From the NCBI GenBank assembly GCA_030425785.1, contig JAUHYJ010000127.1, positions 1 to 8,710 on the forward strand: 8,710 bases of DNA, read 5' to 3'. The position numbers and the translations under genes are program-made. Under the pieces are notes generated by a model. That model did no database searches. It had not been told where the DNA came from and saw only the letters and a list, made by a program, of their open reading frames with translations. Within the stretch, counting starts at the first letter, position 1, and every line of letters starts with the position of its first letter. Below are positions 1-6,250 of the stretch, piece by piece. Source of the stretch: Acidimicrobiia bacterium. Lineage in GTDB: Bacteria; Actinomycetota; Acidimicrobiia; Acidimicrobiales; Ilumatobacteraceae.

Positions 1-217
1 CCACGCCGGAGAGCTCCTCGAAGACGAAGTACTCCCCCGGGTCGGTGAACGTCAGCGTCGTGGTGCATCCCGGTGCCGCACGGGCGAAGTCGTCGGCGAC
101 CCGGTTCGCCTCACGGGTCGACAGGAACCACAGGACGCCACCACCGACGAGACCGGCGCACAGGACGAGCAGGCCGAACGCCGCGACCACGCCGCGCCCT
201 TGTGATCTACGTGACAT
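1..217 (-). CDS. Membrane-anchored protein of unknown function, N-terminal part only
   Basis: The first 72 codons of a gene running off the left edge. It starts at ATG 217-215, inside the last codons of dapC (11-bp overlap), so it probably shares that transcript. A purine-rich ribosome site at 227-233 supports the start. The protein opens with a basic stretch (MSRRSQGRG), followed at about residues 10-32 by a hydrophobic segment rich in V, L, A and G (contains AAFGLLVLCAGLVGGGVLWF), which reads as a signal anchor or single membrane helix. The rest seen, to residue 72, is polar and would lie outside the membrane. No LPxTG-like or lipobox motif is visible in this part; the Cys in the helix is not followed by a typical lipobox context. 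The family is not recognisable. Coding status rests on the start, the ribosome site, the membrane helix and the tight junction. Confidence 0.75.
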   Translation of the reverse strand, partial: MSRRSQGRGVVAAFGLLVLCAGLVGGGVLWFLSTREANRVADDFARAAPGCTTTLTFTDPGEYFVFEELSGV

Positions 218-1334
218 CGTGGCCTGCTCCCTCGCCCAGCCGCCGGGCGATCTCGGCGATCCGGTCATCAGGTTGTACCACGGCGACGCGCACGTAGTCA
301 CGACCGGCTGCGCCGTAGAACTCGCCCGGGCTCACGAGCGCACCGGCATCACGAGCGAGCCGCTCGGTGAACTCCCACGCATCGCCGACGCGGAACCACA
401 GGTAGAACCCGCCGGCCGGCAGCTCGATGTCGATGCCCGCCCACCGCGACAGCACATCGGCCGTCAGCTCGAGTCGGCGGCGGTACCGCTCGCGCTGGGT
501 CCGGACGTGATCGTCGTCGTCGAGCGCCACGACACCCGCCGCCTGGGCGGGGCCCGGCACCATCATGCCGACGTGCTTGCGCACTTCGCGGAGGTACTCG
601 ACGAGCTCGGCGTCACCGGCGTAGAACCCGACCCGCGTCCCGGCCAGGTTCGAACGCTTCGAGAGCGAATGCACCGCGACGACCCCGTCGAAGCCGTGCT
701 CGAGGATCGTGCGGCCGGCGCCGTCCCACGTGAACTCGACGTAGCACTCGTCGGAGAAGACGGGGACGTCGTACTCGCGTCCCCACGCGGCGGCCGCTTC
801 GAGGTCGTCGAGGATGCCGCTCGGATTGCCGGGGCTGTTCACCCACAACAGCAGGGCGCGGCGGGCGTCGTCGGGATCGATCGCGTCGAGTTGGACGCCG
901 CCGGTCGGGGTCATCGGCACCGGCACCGCCCGGCAGCCGGCGAGCGTCGCGCCCATCTCGTAGGTCGGGTACGAGATCTCGGGGTACAGCACCGTGTCCC
1001 GGTCGGGGGTGCGGAGCTTCATCCACTGCGGCAGCGTTCCGACGAACTCCTTCGTCCCGATGGCGGCTGCGATCTGGCCGATCGGTACGTCGAGGTCGAA
1101 CCGTCGGCCCATCCAGCGGTGGACGGCCGATCGGAGATCGGCGGTGCCGATGCTCGGCGGGTAGCCGCGCTCGGCGCCCGACGACCCCAGCGCCTCGATC
1201 ACGGCTGCCGGCGGAGGGTCGAACGGCGTCCCGATCGACAGGTCGATCAGCCCGCCCTCGAACGCGTCGCCGTACGGCTTGAAGCGATCGATGCGTTCAT
1301 AGGGATACGGAGGCGGGACGAACGGTTCGGTCAT
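207..1334 (-). CDS. dapC: Succinyldiaminopimelate aminotransferase
   Basis: PLP-dependent class I/II aminotransferase, 375 aa, the usual length for the actinobacterial DapC family. It exchanges the amino group between glutamate and N-succinyl-2-amino-6-ketopimelate in the succinylase branch to diaminopimelate and lysine, in the cytosol. Visible marks: DLSIGTPFDPP (31-41), GTKEF (93-97), YPTYEMGA (122-129), NSPGNPSG (166-173), SDECY with Asp195 for the pyridine nitrogen (194-198), the Schiff-base lysine Lys226 in SLSKRSNLAG (223-232), RKHVGMMVP (252-260), and Arg349 in YVRVAV as the likely carboxylate-binding arginine. SLSKRSNLAG and the KH-GMMVP segment are typical of this family rather than of aspartate aminotransferases. 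The start is ATG at 1334, 9 bases after a TANNNT hexamer, with no clear Shine-Dalgarno site. It lies downstream of hflX and dapF; DapF acts later in the same pathway. Function is assigned from family resemblance. Confidence 0.92.
   Translation of the reverse strand: MTEPFVPPPYPYERIDRFKPYGDAFEGGLIDLSIGTPFDPPPAAVIEALGSSGAERGYPPSIGTADLRSAVHRWMGRRFDLDVPIGQIAAAIGTKEFVGTLPQWMKLRTPDRDTVLYPEISYPTYEMGATLAGCRAVPVPMTPTGGVQLDAIDPDDARRALLLWVNSPGNPSGILDDLEAAAAWGREYDVPVFSDECYVEFTWDGAGRTILEHGFDGVVAVHSLSKRSNLAGTRVGFYAGDAELVEYLREVRKHVGMMVPGPAQAAGVVALDDDDHVRTQRERYRRRLELTADVLSRWAGIDIELPAGGFYLWFRVGDAWEFTERLARDAGALVSPGEFYGAAGRDYVRVAVVQPDDRIAEIARRLGEGAGHDVT
227..233 (-). promoter_or_regulatory. Ribosome binding site for the membrane protein gene
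   Basis: On the minus strand the bases read GAGGGAG, followed by 9 bases and then ATG. It lies inside the 3' end of dapC and decides the start of the downstream gene, which overlaps dapC by 11 bp. Confidence 0.6.
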
Positions 1335-1343
1335 GCGGCACCG

Positions 1344-1349
1344 ATGCTA
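1344..1349 (-). promoter_or_regulatory. Candidate -10 element for dapC
   Basis: The minus strand reads TAGCAT, 9 bases before the dapC ATG. Initiation about 7 bases after the hexamer would give a leader of only 2-3 bases, so the transcript would be almost leaderless. That fits the lack of a Shine-Dalgarno site. I see no good -35 hexamer. Position and sequence are seen; promoter activity is inferred. Confidence 0.4.
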
Positions 1350-1367
1350 GGGAATCCGGTGCCGTTC

Positions 1368-1389
1368 GACCGCGGTCCCGGGTCGACCG
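1368..1389. repeat. Cluster of overlapping palindromes between hflX and dapC
   Basis: The 84-bp gap between hflX and dapC holds GACCGCGGTC (1368-1377), CCCGGG (1377-1382) and GGTCGACC (1381-1388), all perfect palindromes that touch or overlap. CGGTC (1373-1377) can also pair with GACCG (1385-1389) as a short hairpin with a 7-base loop. No T-run follows on either strand. It could be a weak terminator after hflX or a protein-binding site upstream of the dapC -10 element. At this GC content short palindromes arise often, so the meaning is uncertain. Confidence 0.25.
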
Positions 1390-1418
1390 TCGTGGAGCGG
1401 GTCCGCACGCCGTGACCG

Positions 1419-2747
1419 TCAGCGCTCGTCGTCGGTGACCCGCTGCGGCTCGTCGACGGCGAACTCGGCCAGGCGACCGGCCGACGCATCGGACAGCCGG
1501 GCTCGCACGACGAGCCCGTGCTCACCGGTGCGCGTCGAGACGACCTCGCCCTCGCGGTGGACCGAGGCGATCACGTCGCCGCGATCGAACGGGATCAGGA
1601 GCTCGACGACCTCGGTGAGCGCTCGCAACCGGTCGGCCAGCGTGCGCAGGAAGACGTCGGTCCCCTCCCCCGTCACCGCGCTGACGGCAACCGAGCCGGG
1701 GTGGTCGTCGACGAGCTCCTTCGCCTCGCCGGGCGCCAGGTCCGCCTTGTTGAACACGATCAGTTCGGGGACCGAGTCGGCGTCGATCTCGGCGAGCACC
1801 TCGCGCACCGCCGCGATCTGGCCCTCGGGGTCGGGCGAGCTGGCGTCGACCACGTGGACGAGGTAGTCGGCGAGCCCGGCGACCTCGAGCGTGCCCTTGA
1901 ACGCCTCGACCAGGCCGTGGGGCAGGTTGCGCACGAACCCGACGGTGTCGGTCAGCAGCACCGGCTCACCACCCGGCAGGGCCAGCCGGCGGGTGGTCGG
2001 GTCGAGCGTCGCGAACAGGCGGTCCTCCGAGAGCACGCCGGCGTCGGTGAGCTGATTGAGCAGGGTCGACTTGCCGGCGTTGGTGTAGCCGACGATCGCC
2101 ACGCTCGCGAGCCCACTGCGGCGTCGCGACTTGCGCTGCAGGTCGCGGGTGGCGGCCAACGACTTCAGGTCGGACTCGAGCTTGGTGATGCGGCGCATGA
2201 TGCGGCGCCGGTCGACCTCGATCTTCGTCTCGCCGCCACCGAACCGGGCGCCGACGCCACCGCGCTGCTGGGCGAGCTTGGCTCCCTTGCCGCGCCGCAG
2301 GCGGGGTAGCCGGTAGCGCAGCAGGGCGAGCTCGACCTGGGCTTTGCCTTCGAGGGTGTGTGCGTTCTGGCCGAAGATGTCGAGGATCACCGCGGTGCGA
2401 TCGATCGCCGTCCGGCCGAGCACCTTCTCGAGGTTGAACTGCTGGGCCGGGGCGAGCTCGTTGTCGAACACGACGGTGTCCGCATCGACGGCGAGGCAGA
2501 TCCCCTTCAGCTCGTCGACCTTGCCCTTGCCGATGTACCAGGTGTGATCGGGAGCGTCGCGCCGCTGGACGAGGCGGGCGACGACGTCGGCACCGGCGGT
2601 GTCGACGAGCAGCTCGAGCTCGTCGAGGCTCGCGTCGACCTGCTCGTCGGTCTGGCCCGGCAGGGCGACGCCGACGAGGACGATCTGCTCCCGCACGGTG
2701 CGGTCGATGAGGGTGGCGCCGAGCGCCTCGTTGTACGGCGTGTTCAC
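1419..2747 (-). CDS. hflX: GTPase HflX
   Basis: Ribosome-associated GTPase, 442 aa. HflX proteins bind the 50S subunit and split or rescue stalled ribosomes, notably under heat stress. The N-terminal domain (about 1-200) shows YIGKGKVDEL (71-80) and DNELAPAQQFNLE (95-107). A glycine-rich hinge, GARFGGGETKIE (166-177), leads into a helical coiled segment (about 178-205). The GTPase domain has G1 GYTNAGKST (220-228), G2 around Thr251 (DPTTRR), G3 DTVG (267-270), G4 NKAD (333-336) and G5 SAVTG (356-360). A small C-terminal domain follows. The start is GTG at 2747-2745, overlapping the dapF stop as GTGA; the frame is open for 48 codons further upstream, but those lie inside dapF and have no family resemblance. 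The overlap implies translational coupling with dapF. The hinge differs slightly from the usual RGPGET form. Confidence 0.95.
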   Translation of the reverse strand: MNTPYNEALGATLIDRTVREQIVLVGVALPGQTDEQVDASLDELELLVDTAGADVVARLVQRRDAPDHTWYIGKGKVDELKGICLAVDADTVVFDNELAPAQQFNLEKVLGRTAIDRTAVILDIFGQNAHTLEGKAQVELALLRYRLPRLRRGKGAKLAQQRGGVGARFGGGETKIEVDRRRIMRRITKLESDLKSLAATRDLQRKSRRRSGLASVAIVGYTNAGKSTLLNQLTDAGVLSEDRLFATLDPTTRRLALPGGEPVLLTDTVGFVRNLPHGLVEAFKGTLEVAGLADYLVHVVDASSPDPEGQIAAVREVLAEIDADSVPELIVFNKADLAPGEAKELVDDHPGSVAVSAVTGEGTDVFLRTLADRLRALTEVVELLIPFDRGDVIASVHREGEVVSTRTGEHGLVVRARLSDASAGRLAEFAVDEPQRVTDDER

Positions 2748-3550
2748 AGTTCGATCTCGATGATGCCGACGAACGTCGCCGGCCCGGTCAGGGTCGCCCG
2801 GCCGGGTGCCGGGGCGTCGAGCTCCACCGTGGCACTGCCGCCGTCCATGTGCACGGTGAGTTTCCCGTCCTTCGGCGTCGCCAGGCCCCACGACGCCGCC
2901 GCGTAGGCCGACGCGCAGGCCCCCGTGCCGCAGGCCTCGGTCACGCCGGCGCCGCGTTCGTGGACGCGCATCCGGACCTCGTGCTGCCGCGAACCGGGTT
3001 CGACGACCTCGAGGTTGATGTGGGGCACCTTGGCGCCCAGCTCGACGAGGTCGACGACGTCGACGTCGTCGACGCCCACCACGCTGTGCGGGTTGCCGAG
3101 GCTGAGGTGTGCGACCGGACGGTCGGGGTGGCAGCCGAGCGCGGCCCAGTTGTCGGGCTCGTCGATGGTGCCGACCGCACCCATGTCGACCGAGGCCTCG
3201 ATCGTGCCGGGCTCGCCGGTGGCGGCCAGCCGCACGAGACGGTCACCCGCATCGGTGGCGATGAGCTGGTCGTCGAGGTGACCGTCGCGGCGTGCGACCG
3301 CCTGCGCGAAGCAGCGGATGCCGTTGCCGCTCATCTCGGCCCGGCTGCCGTCGGCGTTGTAGAGCACCATTCGGGCTGCGTATCCGGTGGCGTCGGTGGC
3401 GACGAGCAGGCCGTCGGCGCCGACGCCGCGGCGACGATCGCACCAACGCCGTGCCAGGTCGGGCAGCTCGTCGTCGACGACGGGCGGGTCGAACACGACC
3501 AGAAAGTCGTTGCCGAGCCCGTGGTGCTTGGTGATGGTGATGGTGCTCAT
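2744..3550 (-). CDS. dapF: Diaminopimelate epimerase
   Basis: Cofactor-independent epimerase, 268 aa, converting LL-diaminopimelate to the meso form used for lysine and peptidoglycan. Both catalytic cysteines are present: Cys80 in MSGNGIRC (73-80) and Cys207 in EACGTGACAS. Other family marks are KHHGLGNDF (8-16), RRRGVGADGLL (39-49), GNPHSVV (152-158) and HERGAG (197-202), where Glu-Arg contacts the substrate. The segment between LG (171-172) and Asn179 is about seven residues shorter than in Escherichia coli, lacking the FP-containing loop, but the substrate-binding Asn appears kept. The start is ATG at 3550, where family resemblance begins; the frame stays open 21 codons further but without resemblance. 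It is the first gene of the dapF-hflX pair, divergent from the flavoprotein gene across 88 bp. Confidence 0.95.
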   Translation of the reverse strand: MSTITITKHHGLGNDFLVVFDPPVVDDELPDLARRWCDRRRGVGADGLLVATDATGYAARMVLYNADGSRAEMSGNGIRCFAQAVARRDGHLDDQLIATDAGDRLVRLAATGEPGTIEASVDMGAVGTIDEPDNWAALGCHPDRPVAHLSLGNPHSVVGVDDVDVVDLVELGAKVPHINLEVVEPGSRQHEVRMRVHERGAGVTEACGTGACASAYAAASWGLATPKDGKLTVHMDGGSATVELDAPAPGRATLTGPATFVGIIEIEL

Positions 3551-3561
3551 GACCTGCCCAC

Positions 3562-3567
3562 AGCGTA
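3562..3567 (-). promoter_or_regulatory. Candidate -10 element for dapF-hflX
   Basis: The minus strand reads TACGCT, 11 bases before the dapF ATG, which would place initiation about 5 bases before the start codon. No convincing -35 hexamer is seen. The GGGCAGG next to the ATG is too close for a normal ribosome site. Activity is inferred from the TANNNT pattern and position only. Confidence 0.3.
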
Positions 3568-3582
3568 CGGCAGTTCCCCGCA

Positions 3583-3618
3583 CCACGGCGCTCCCGCCCG
3601 ATCCGATGGGCACCGTGG
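3583..3618. promoter_or_regulatory. Inverted repeat in the divergent dapF / flavoprotein intergenic region
   Basis: The arms CCACGGCGCTC (3583-3593) and GGGCACCGTGG (3608-3618) match as an inverted repeat at 9 of 11 positions, with a perfect 6-bp outer part (CCACGG / CCGTGG) and a 14-bp spacer. It lies between the two divergent -10-like hexamers, where an operator could act on either promoter. No regulator gene is in the window. The arms are seen; the regulatory role is inference, and GC richness raises the chance background. Confidence 0.3.
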
Positions 3619-3626
3619 ACCGTCGC

Positions 3627-3632
3627 TACGTT
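3627..3632 (+). promoter_or_regulatory. Candidate -10 element for a leaderless flavoprotein transcript
   Basis: TACGTT is followed by exactly six bases and then ATG at 3639. With the usual spacing between a -10 hexamer and the start of transcription, the A of the ATG would be the first base of the RNA. There is no Shine-Dalgarno site, as expected for a leaderless message, a common arrangement in actinobacteria. No clear -35 element is seen. Confidence 0.45.
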
Positions 3633-3638
3633 CGGCAC

Positions 3639-5030
3639 ATGCTGACCGGAGCGCAGTACAAGGCCACCCTCGACGACGGGCGGCTCACCTACTTCGAGGG
3701 CGAGCAGGTCACCGATCTCCCCGGTCACCCGCTCCTCGGGGGTCCGGTGCAGGAGGTCGCCGACGGCTACGACTGGCTCCTGACCCAGTCGTCCGACGGC
3801 GTCAGCCCGATCTCGGGCGTGCCCACTTCGGCCGACGAGCTGCGTGACAAGGTCGAGCTCGTGCACCACGCCGGGATGATGGCGCACGTCACCTACACCT
3901 CGATCATGACGCTCGCCACGGTCGCCGGCCGGATCACCGAGACCGCACCCCAGTACATCGATCGGATCCATGGATTCATCTCCGACGCCCAGGTCCGCGA
4001 CGTGCGCATCACCCAGTGCATCACCGACGCCAAGGGCGACCGGTCGCGGCCGCCGAGCCGCCAGGACGACCCCGACGCATACGTCCGGGTCGTCGACCGA
4101 ACCCCGGAGGGCGTCGTGATCCGCGGCGCCAAGCTGCACATCACGGCGGCGTCGCTCGGCCACGAGCTGCTCACGATCCCGACCAAGTCGATGAAGGCCG
4201 GCGAGGAGGAGTACTCGATCGCCGCGATGGTGCCCGTGAACGCACCCGGCGTGAAGATCGTCAACACCACCTACGCGCCGCGCCACGCCGACACCCGCGA
4301 CTTCCCGGTCTCGGGGCGGTCGTCGATCCCCGAGGGGTTCGTGATCTTCGACGACGTGTTCGTGCCGAACGAGCGGATCTTCCTCGACGGCGAGACGTCG
4401 ATCGCGGCGGTGTTCGCCCATGCACTCGGGCTGTGGGAACGCCTCGGTGGGCTGACGGCGATGGCCGACGGTGCCGACACGCTGGTCGGGCTGGCCCAGC
4501 TGGTGGCCGAGGCGAACGGCCTCGCCGGCGTCGCCCACATCAAGGAGAAGATCTCCGAGATGATCATTCACGCCAGCGTCGTGCGCGCCTGCTACGAGGC
4601 GGCGATCGCGCACTCCCAGGCGGGCGAGTTCGGCGCCGTGTTCCCCGACGAGTTGTACACCAACGCCGGCAAGTACACCGGCGCCGCCAACTACCACCTG
4701 ATGGTGCGGCACCTGCACGACATCGCCGGCGGCGCCGTGGTCACGGCGCCGTCGATGTCCGACCTCGAGCACGACGACGTCGGGCCACTCCTGCGCAAGT
4801 ACATGTCGACACGTTCCGACGTCGACGGCGAGTACCGCACCCGGCTGTTCCATGCGATCCGCGACCTCACCGCCGACGCCTACGGCGGGTGGACCCAGGT
4901 CACCAACGTCCAGGCCGGCGGCGGGCTGTACGCCCAGCGGATCGTGACCCGGAGGCACTACGACCTCGATCGGGCCAAGCAGCTGGCCCTCGCCGCGGCC
5001 GGACTCGACGCAGGTCAGGTCGACGGATGA
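3639..5030 (+). CDS. HpaB/4-hydroxybutyryl-CoA dehydratase superfamily flavoprotein, without Fe-S ligands
   Basis: 463 aa, with an acyl-CoA-dehydrogenase-like fold expected from the family. The superfamily includes FADH2-dependent 4-hydroxyphenylacetate 3-hydroxylase (HpaB) and 4-hydroxybutyryl-CoA dehydratase (AbfD). Resemblance is closer to AbfD: TDAKGDRS (129-136), DPDAYVRVV (144-152), RGAKLHIT (162-169, Thr169 probably at the flavin), FDDVFVPNERIF (237-248), AHIKEKISEMI (299-309), DIAGGAVVTAPS (361-372) and AQRIVTRRH (432-440). AbfD binds a [4Fe-4S] cluster through three Cys and one His. This protein has only Cys127 and Cys318, neither near those sites, so it cannot be a standard AbfD. 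The His of HpaB in its TH...P motif appears to be Gln126. The substrate is unknown; the overlapping acyl-CoA dehydrogenase gene and lack of a flavin reductase suggest a CoA thioester. The start is the ATG after the -10-like hexamer; ATG 3606 is an alternative adding 11 codons. Confidence 0.85.
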   Translation: MLTGAQYKATLDDGRLTYFEGEQVTDLPGHPLLGGPVQEVADGYDWLLTQSSDGVSPISGVPTSADELRDKVELVHHAGMMAHVTYTSIMTLATVAGRITETAPQYIDRIHGFISDAQVRDVRITQCITDAKGDRSRPPSRQDDPDAYVRVVDRTPEGVVIRGAKLHITAASLGHELLTIPTKSMKAGEEEYSIAAMVPVNAPGVKIVNTTYAPRHADTRDFPVSGRSSIPEGFVIFDDVFVPNERIFLDGETSIAAVFAHALGLWERLGGLTAMADGADTLVGLAQLVAEANGLAGVAHIKEKISEMIIHASVVRACYEAAIAHSQAGEFGAVFPDELYTNAGKYTGAANYHLMVRHLHDIAGGAVVTAPSMSDLEHDDVGPLLRKYMSTRSDVDGEYRTRLFHAIRDLTADAYGGWTQVTNVQAGGGLYAQRIVTRRHYDLDRAKQLALAAAGLDAGQVDG

Positions 5031-6247
5031 ACCACACGCCGACCCTGCCCGTCGACGAGCACGACTTCGTCGCCGCCGCCCACGACTTCCTGTCGCAGCA
5101 CGTCCCCCGGCGTCCGGCCACGACGACGCGCGCCTGGGGTGAGGGGTCGGACGCCATCGACGCGATGGGCATGCACGACGACGAGCAGCTCGCCGCCACC
5201 ATCGAGTGGCGGCGGACGCTCTTCGACGGCGGGTTCGGATGGATCGACGGCCCGCTCGAGTACGGCGGTGCGGGGCTCAGCCAGCGTCACGCAGACCTGT
5301 TCGTCGGCGTCATGGCCGAGTACGACGCGCCCGACCAGACCCTGTTCCAGGTCAGCCGCGGCATGGTCAGCCCGGCGATCCTCGAGCACGGCAGCCCCGA
5401 CCTGCAGCGCCGGTTCCTGCCCGGGATCCATCGTGGCGACATCGTGTGCAGCCAGCTCCTGTCGGAACCGGAAGCGGGATCCGACCTGGCCGGCCTGCGG
5501 ACGCGCGCCGAACGCGACGGCGACGAGTGGGTCGTCAACGGCCAGAAGGTCTGGAACAGCTACGCCCACGTCGCCCAGGCCGGCCAGCTGCTCGCCCGGA
5601 CCGACCCCGACGCCCCCAAGCACCAGGGGCTCACGATGTTCATGCTGCCGATGGACACGCCCGTCATCGAGGTGCGCCCACTCCGCCAGATGAACGGGCA
5701 GTCCGAGTTCAACGAGGTCTACTTCGACGACGTGAGGGTGCCCGACGCCAACCGGGTCGGTGACGTCGGTGGTGGGTGGCGGGCGATCCTCACGACGCTC
5801 ATGAACGAGCGACACGTGGTGGCCAACCGGGGCGGCAGCTCGATGGTGTCACCCGCGGAGCGACTGTTCGAGCTGGCAGCGCACCTCGGCGTCGGTGGCG
5901 ACCCGCTCGTGCGCGATCGGCTGGCCGACGTGCATCTCCACGAGGAGGTCCTGCGGTTCCTCCGGCTGCGACTGGAGGAGACCGCGGCCGCCGGGCTGCC
6001 GCCGGGGCCGGAGGGGTCGATCGCCAAGCTCGTCTACACGACGCAGTTGCGTCGCATCGCTACGTCGGCGACCGAGCTGCTCGGCCCGGCCGCGATCGCC
6101 GACAGCGGCGATTGGGGCACCTTCGCCTGGTCGACGTTCCTGTGCGGCACGCCCGGCCTCCGCATCGCCGGCGGTACCGACGAGATCCAGCGGAACACGA
6201 TCGCCGAGCGCCAGCTCGGCCTTCCCAAGGAGCCCAGGCCGGGATGA
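5027..6247 (+). CDS. Acyl-CoA dehydrogenase family protein (FadE-like)
   Basis: FAD-dependent acyl-CoA dehydrogenase, 406 aa, near the normal family length. Such enzymes introduce an alpha-beta double bond into acyl-CoA esters and pass electrons to ETF. Domains in order: N-terminal helical part (about 8-135), middle beta domain with the flavin motif LLSEPEAGSDLAG (144-156) and NGQKVWNSYAH (171-181), then the C-terminal helical domain ending in GGTDEIQRNTIAERQLGLP (382-400). At the place where medium-chain enzymes carry the catalytic Glu (YEGT) this protein has AGGT, as in many actinobacterial FadE proteins. Glu261 in MNERHVVAN lies where isovaleryl-CoA and long-chain enzymes place their base, so it is the likely substitute. 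The ATG overlaps the preceding stop as ATGA, implying coupled translation. The stop is 3 bp from the convergent end of miaA. The natural substrate cannot be read from the sequence. Confidence 0.93.
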   Translation: MNHTPTLPVDEHDFVAAAHDFLSQHVPRRPATTTRAWGEGSDAIDAMGMHDDEQLAATIEWRRTLFDGGFGWIDGPLEYGGAGLSQRHADLFVGVMAEYDAPDQTLFQVSRGMVSPAILEHGSPDLQRRFLPGIHRGDIVCSQLLSEPEAGSDLAGLRTRAERDGDEWVVNGQKVWNSYAHVAQAGQLLARTDPDAPKHQGLTMFMLPMDTPVIEVRPLRQMNGQSEFNEVYFDDVRVPDANRVGDVGGGWRAILTTLMNERHVVANRGGSSMVSPAERLFELAAHLGVGGDPLVRDRLADVHLHEEVLRFLRLRLEETAAAGLPPGPEGSIAKLVYTTQLRRIATSATELLGPAAIADSGDWGTFAWSTFLCGTPGLRIAGGTDEIQRNTIAERQLGLPKEPRPG

Positions 6248-6250
6248 CCG

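Noticed and set aside
45..1415. Plus-strand open frame of 456 codons over dapC
   Set aside because: Antisense to dapC, with Arg/His/Pro/Val-rich composition and no motifs. dapC has the full set of aminotransferase motifs.
1518..2309. Plus-strand open frame of 263 codons over hflX
   Set aside because: Antisense shadow of the HflX GTPase domain, with repetitive acidic and basic composition.
3040..3074. GTCGAC-rich tandem-like repeat
   Set aside because: It lies in frame in dapF and encodes an acidic V/D stretch; a coding effect of Asp/Val codons, not a separate element.
3387..3638. Extension of the flavoprotein frame upstream into dapF
   Set aside because: It overlaps the N-terminal coding part of dapF on the other strand and shows no resemblance. 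ATG 3606 remains a minor alternative, but the -10-like hexamer lies downstream of it.
3243..4958. Long minus-strand open frame (571 codons) opposite the flavoprotein gene
   Set aside because: It is low in complexity, rich in G, V, R, D and H with no recognisable motif, and lies antisense to a gene with clear family blocks. Long antisense frames are expected at this GC content; its last part also runs out of frame through dapF.
4016..5026. Upstream extension of the acyl-CoA dehydrogenase frame by 337 codons
   Set aside because: The extension is Arg/Pro-rich and out of frame with the flavoprotein gene it overlaps; family resemblance starts only just after the ATG at 5027.
3639..5030. Calling the flavoprotein a 4-hydroxyphenylacetate 3-monooxygenase (HpaB) outright
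   Set aside because: Sequence blocks are closer to AbfD, the HpaB substrate His seems replaced by Gln126, and no flavin reductase gene is nearby.
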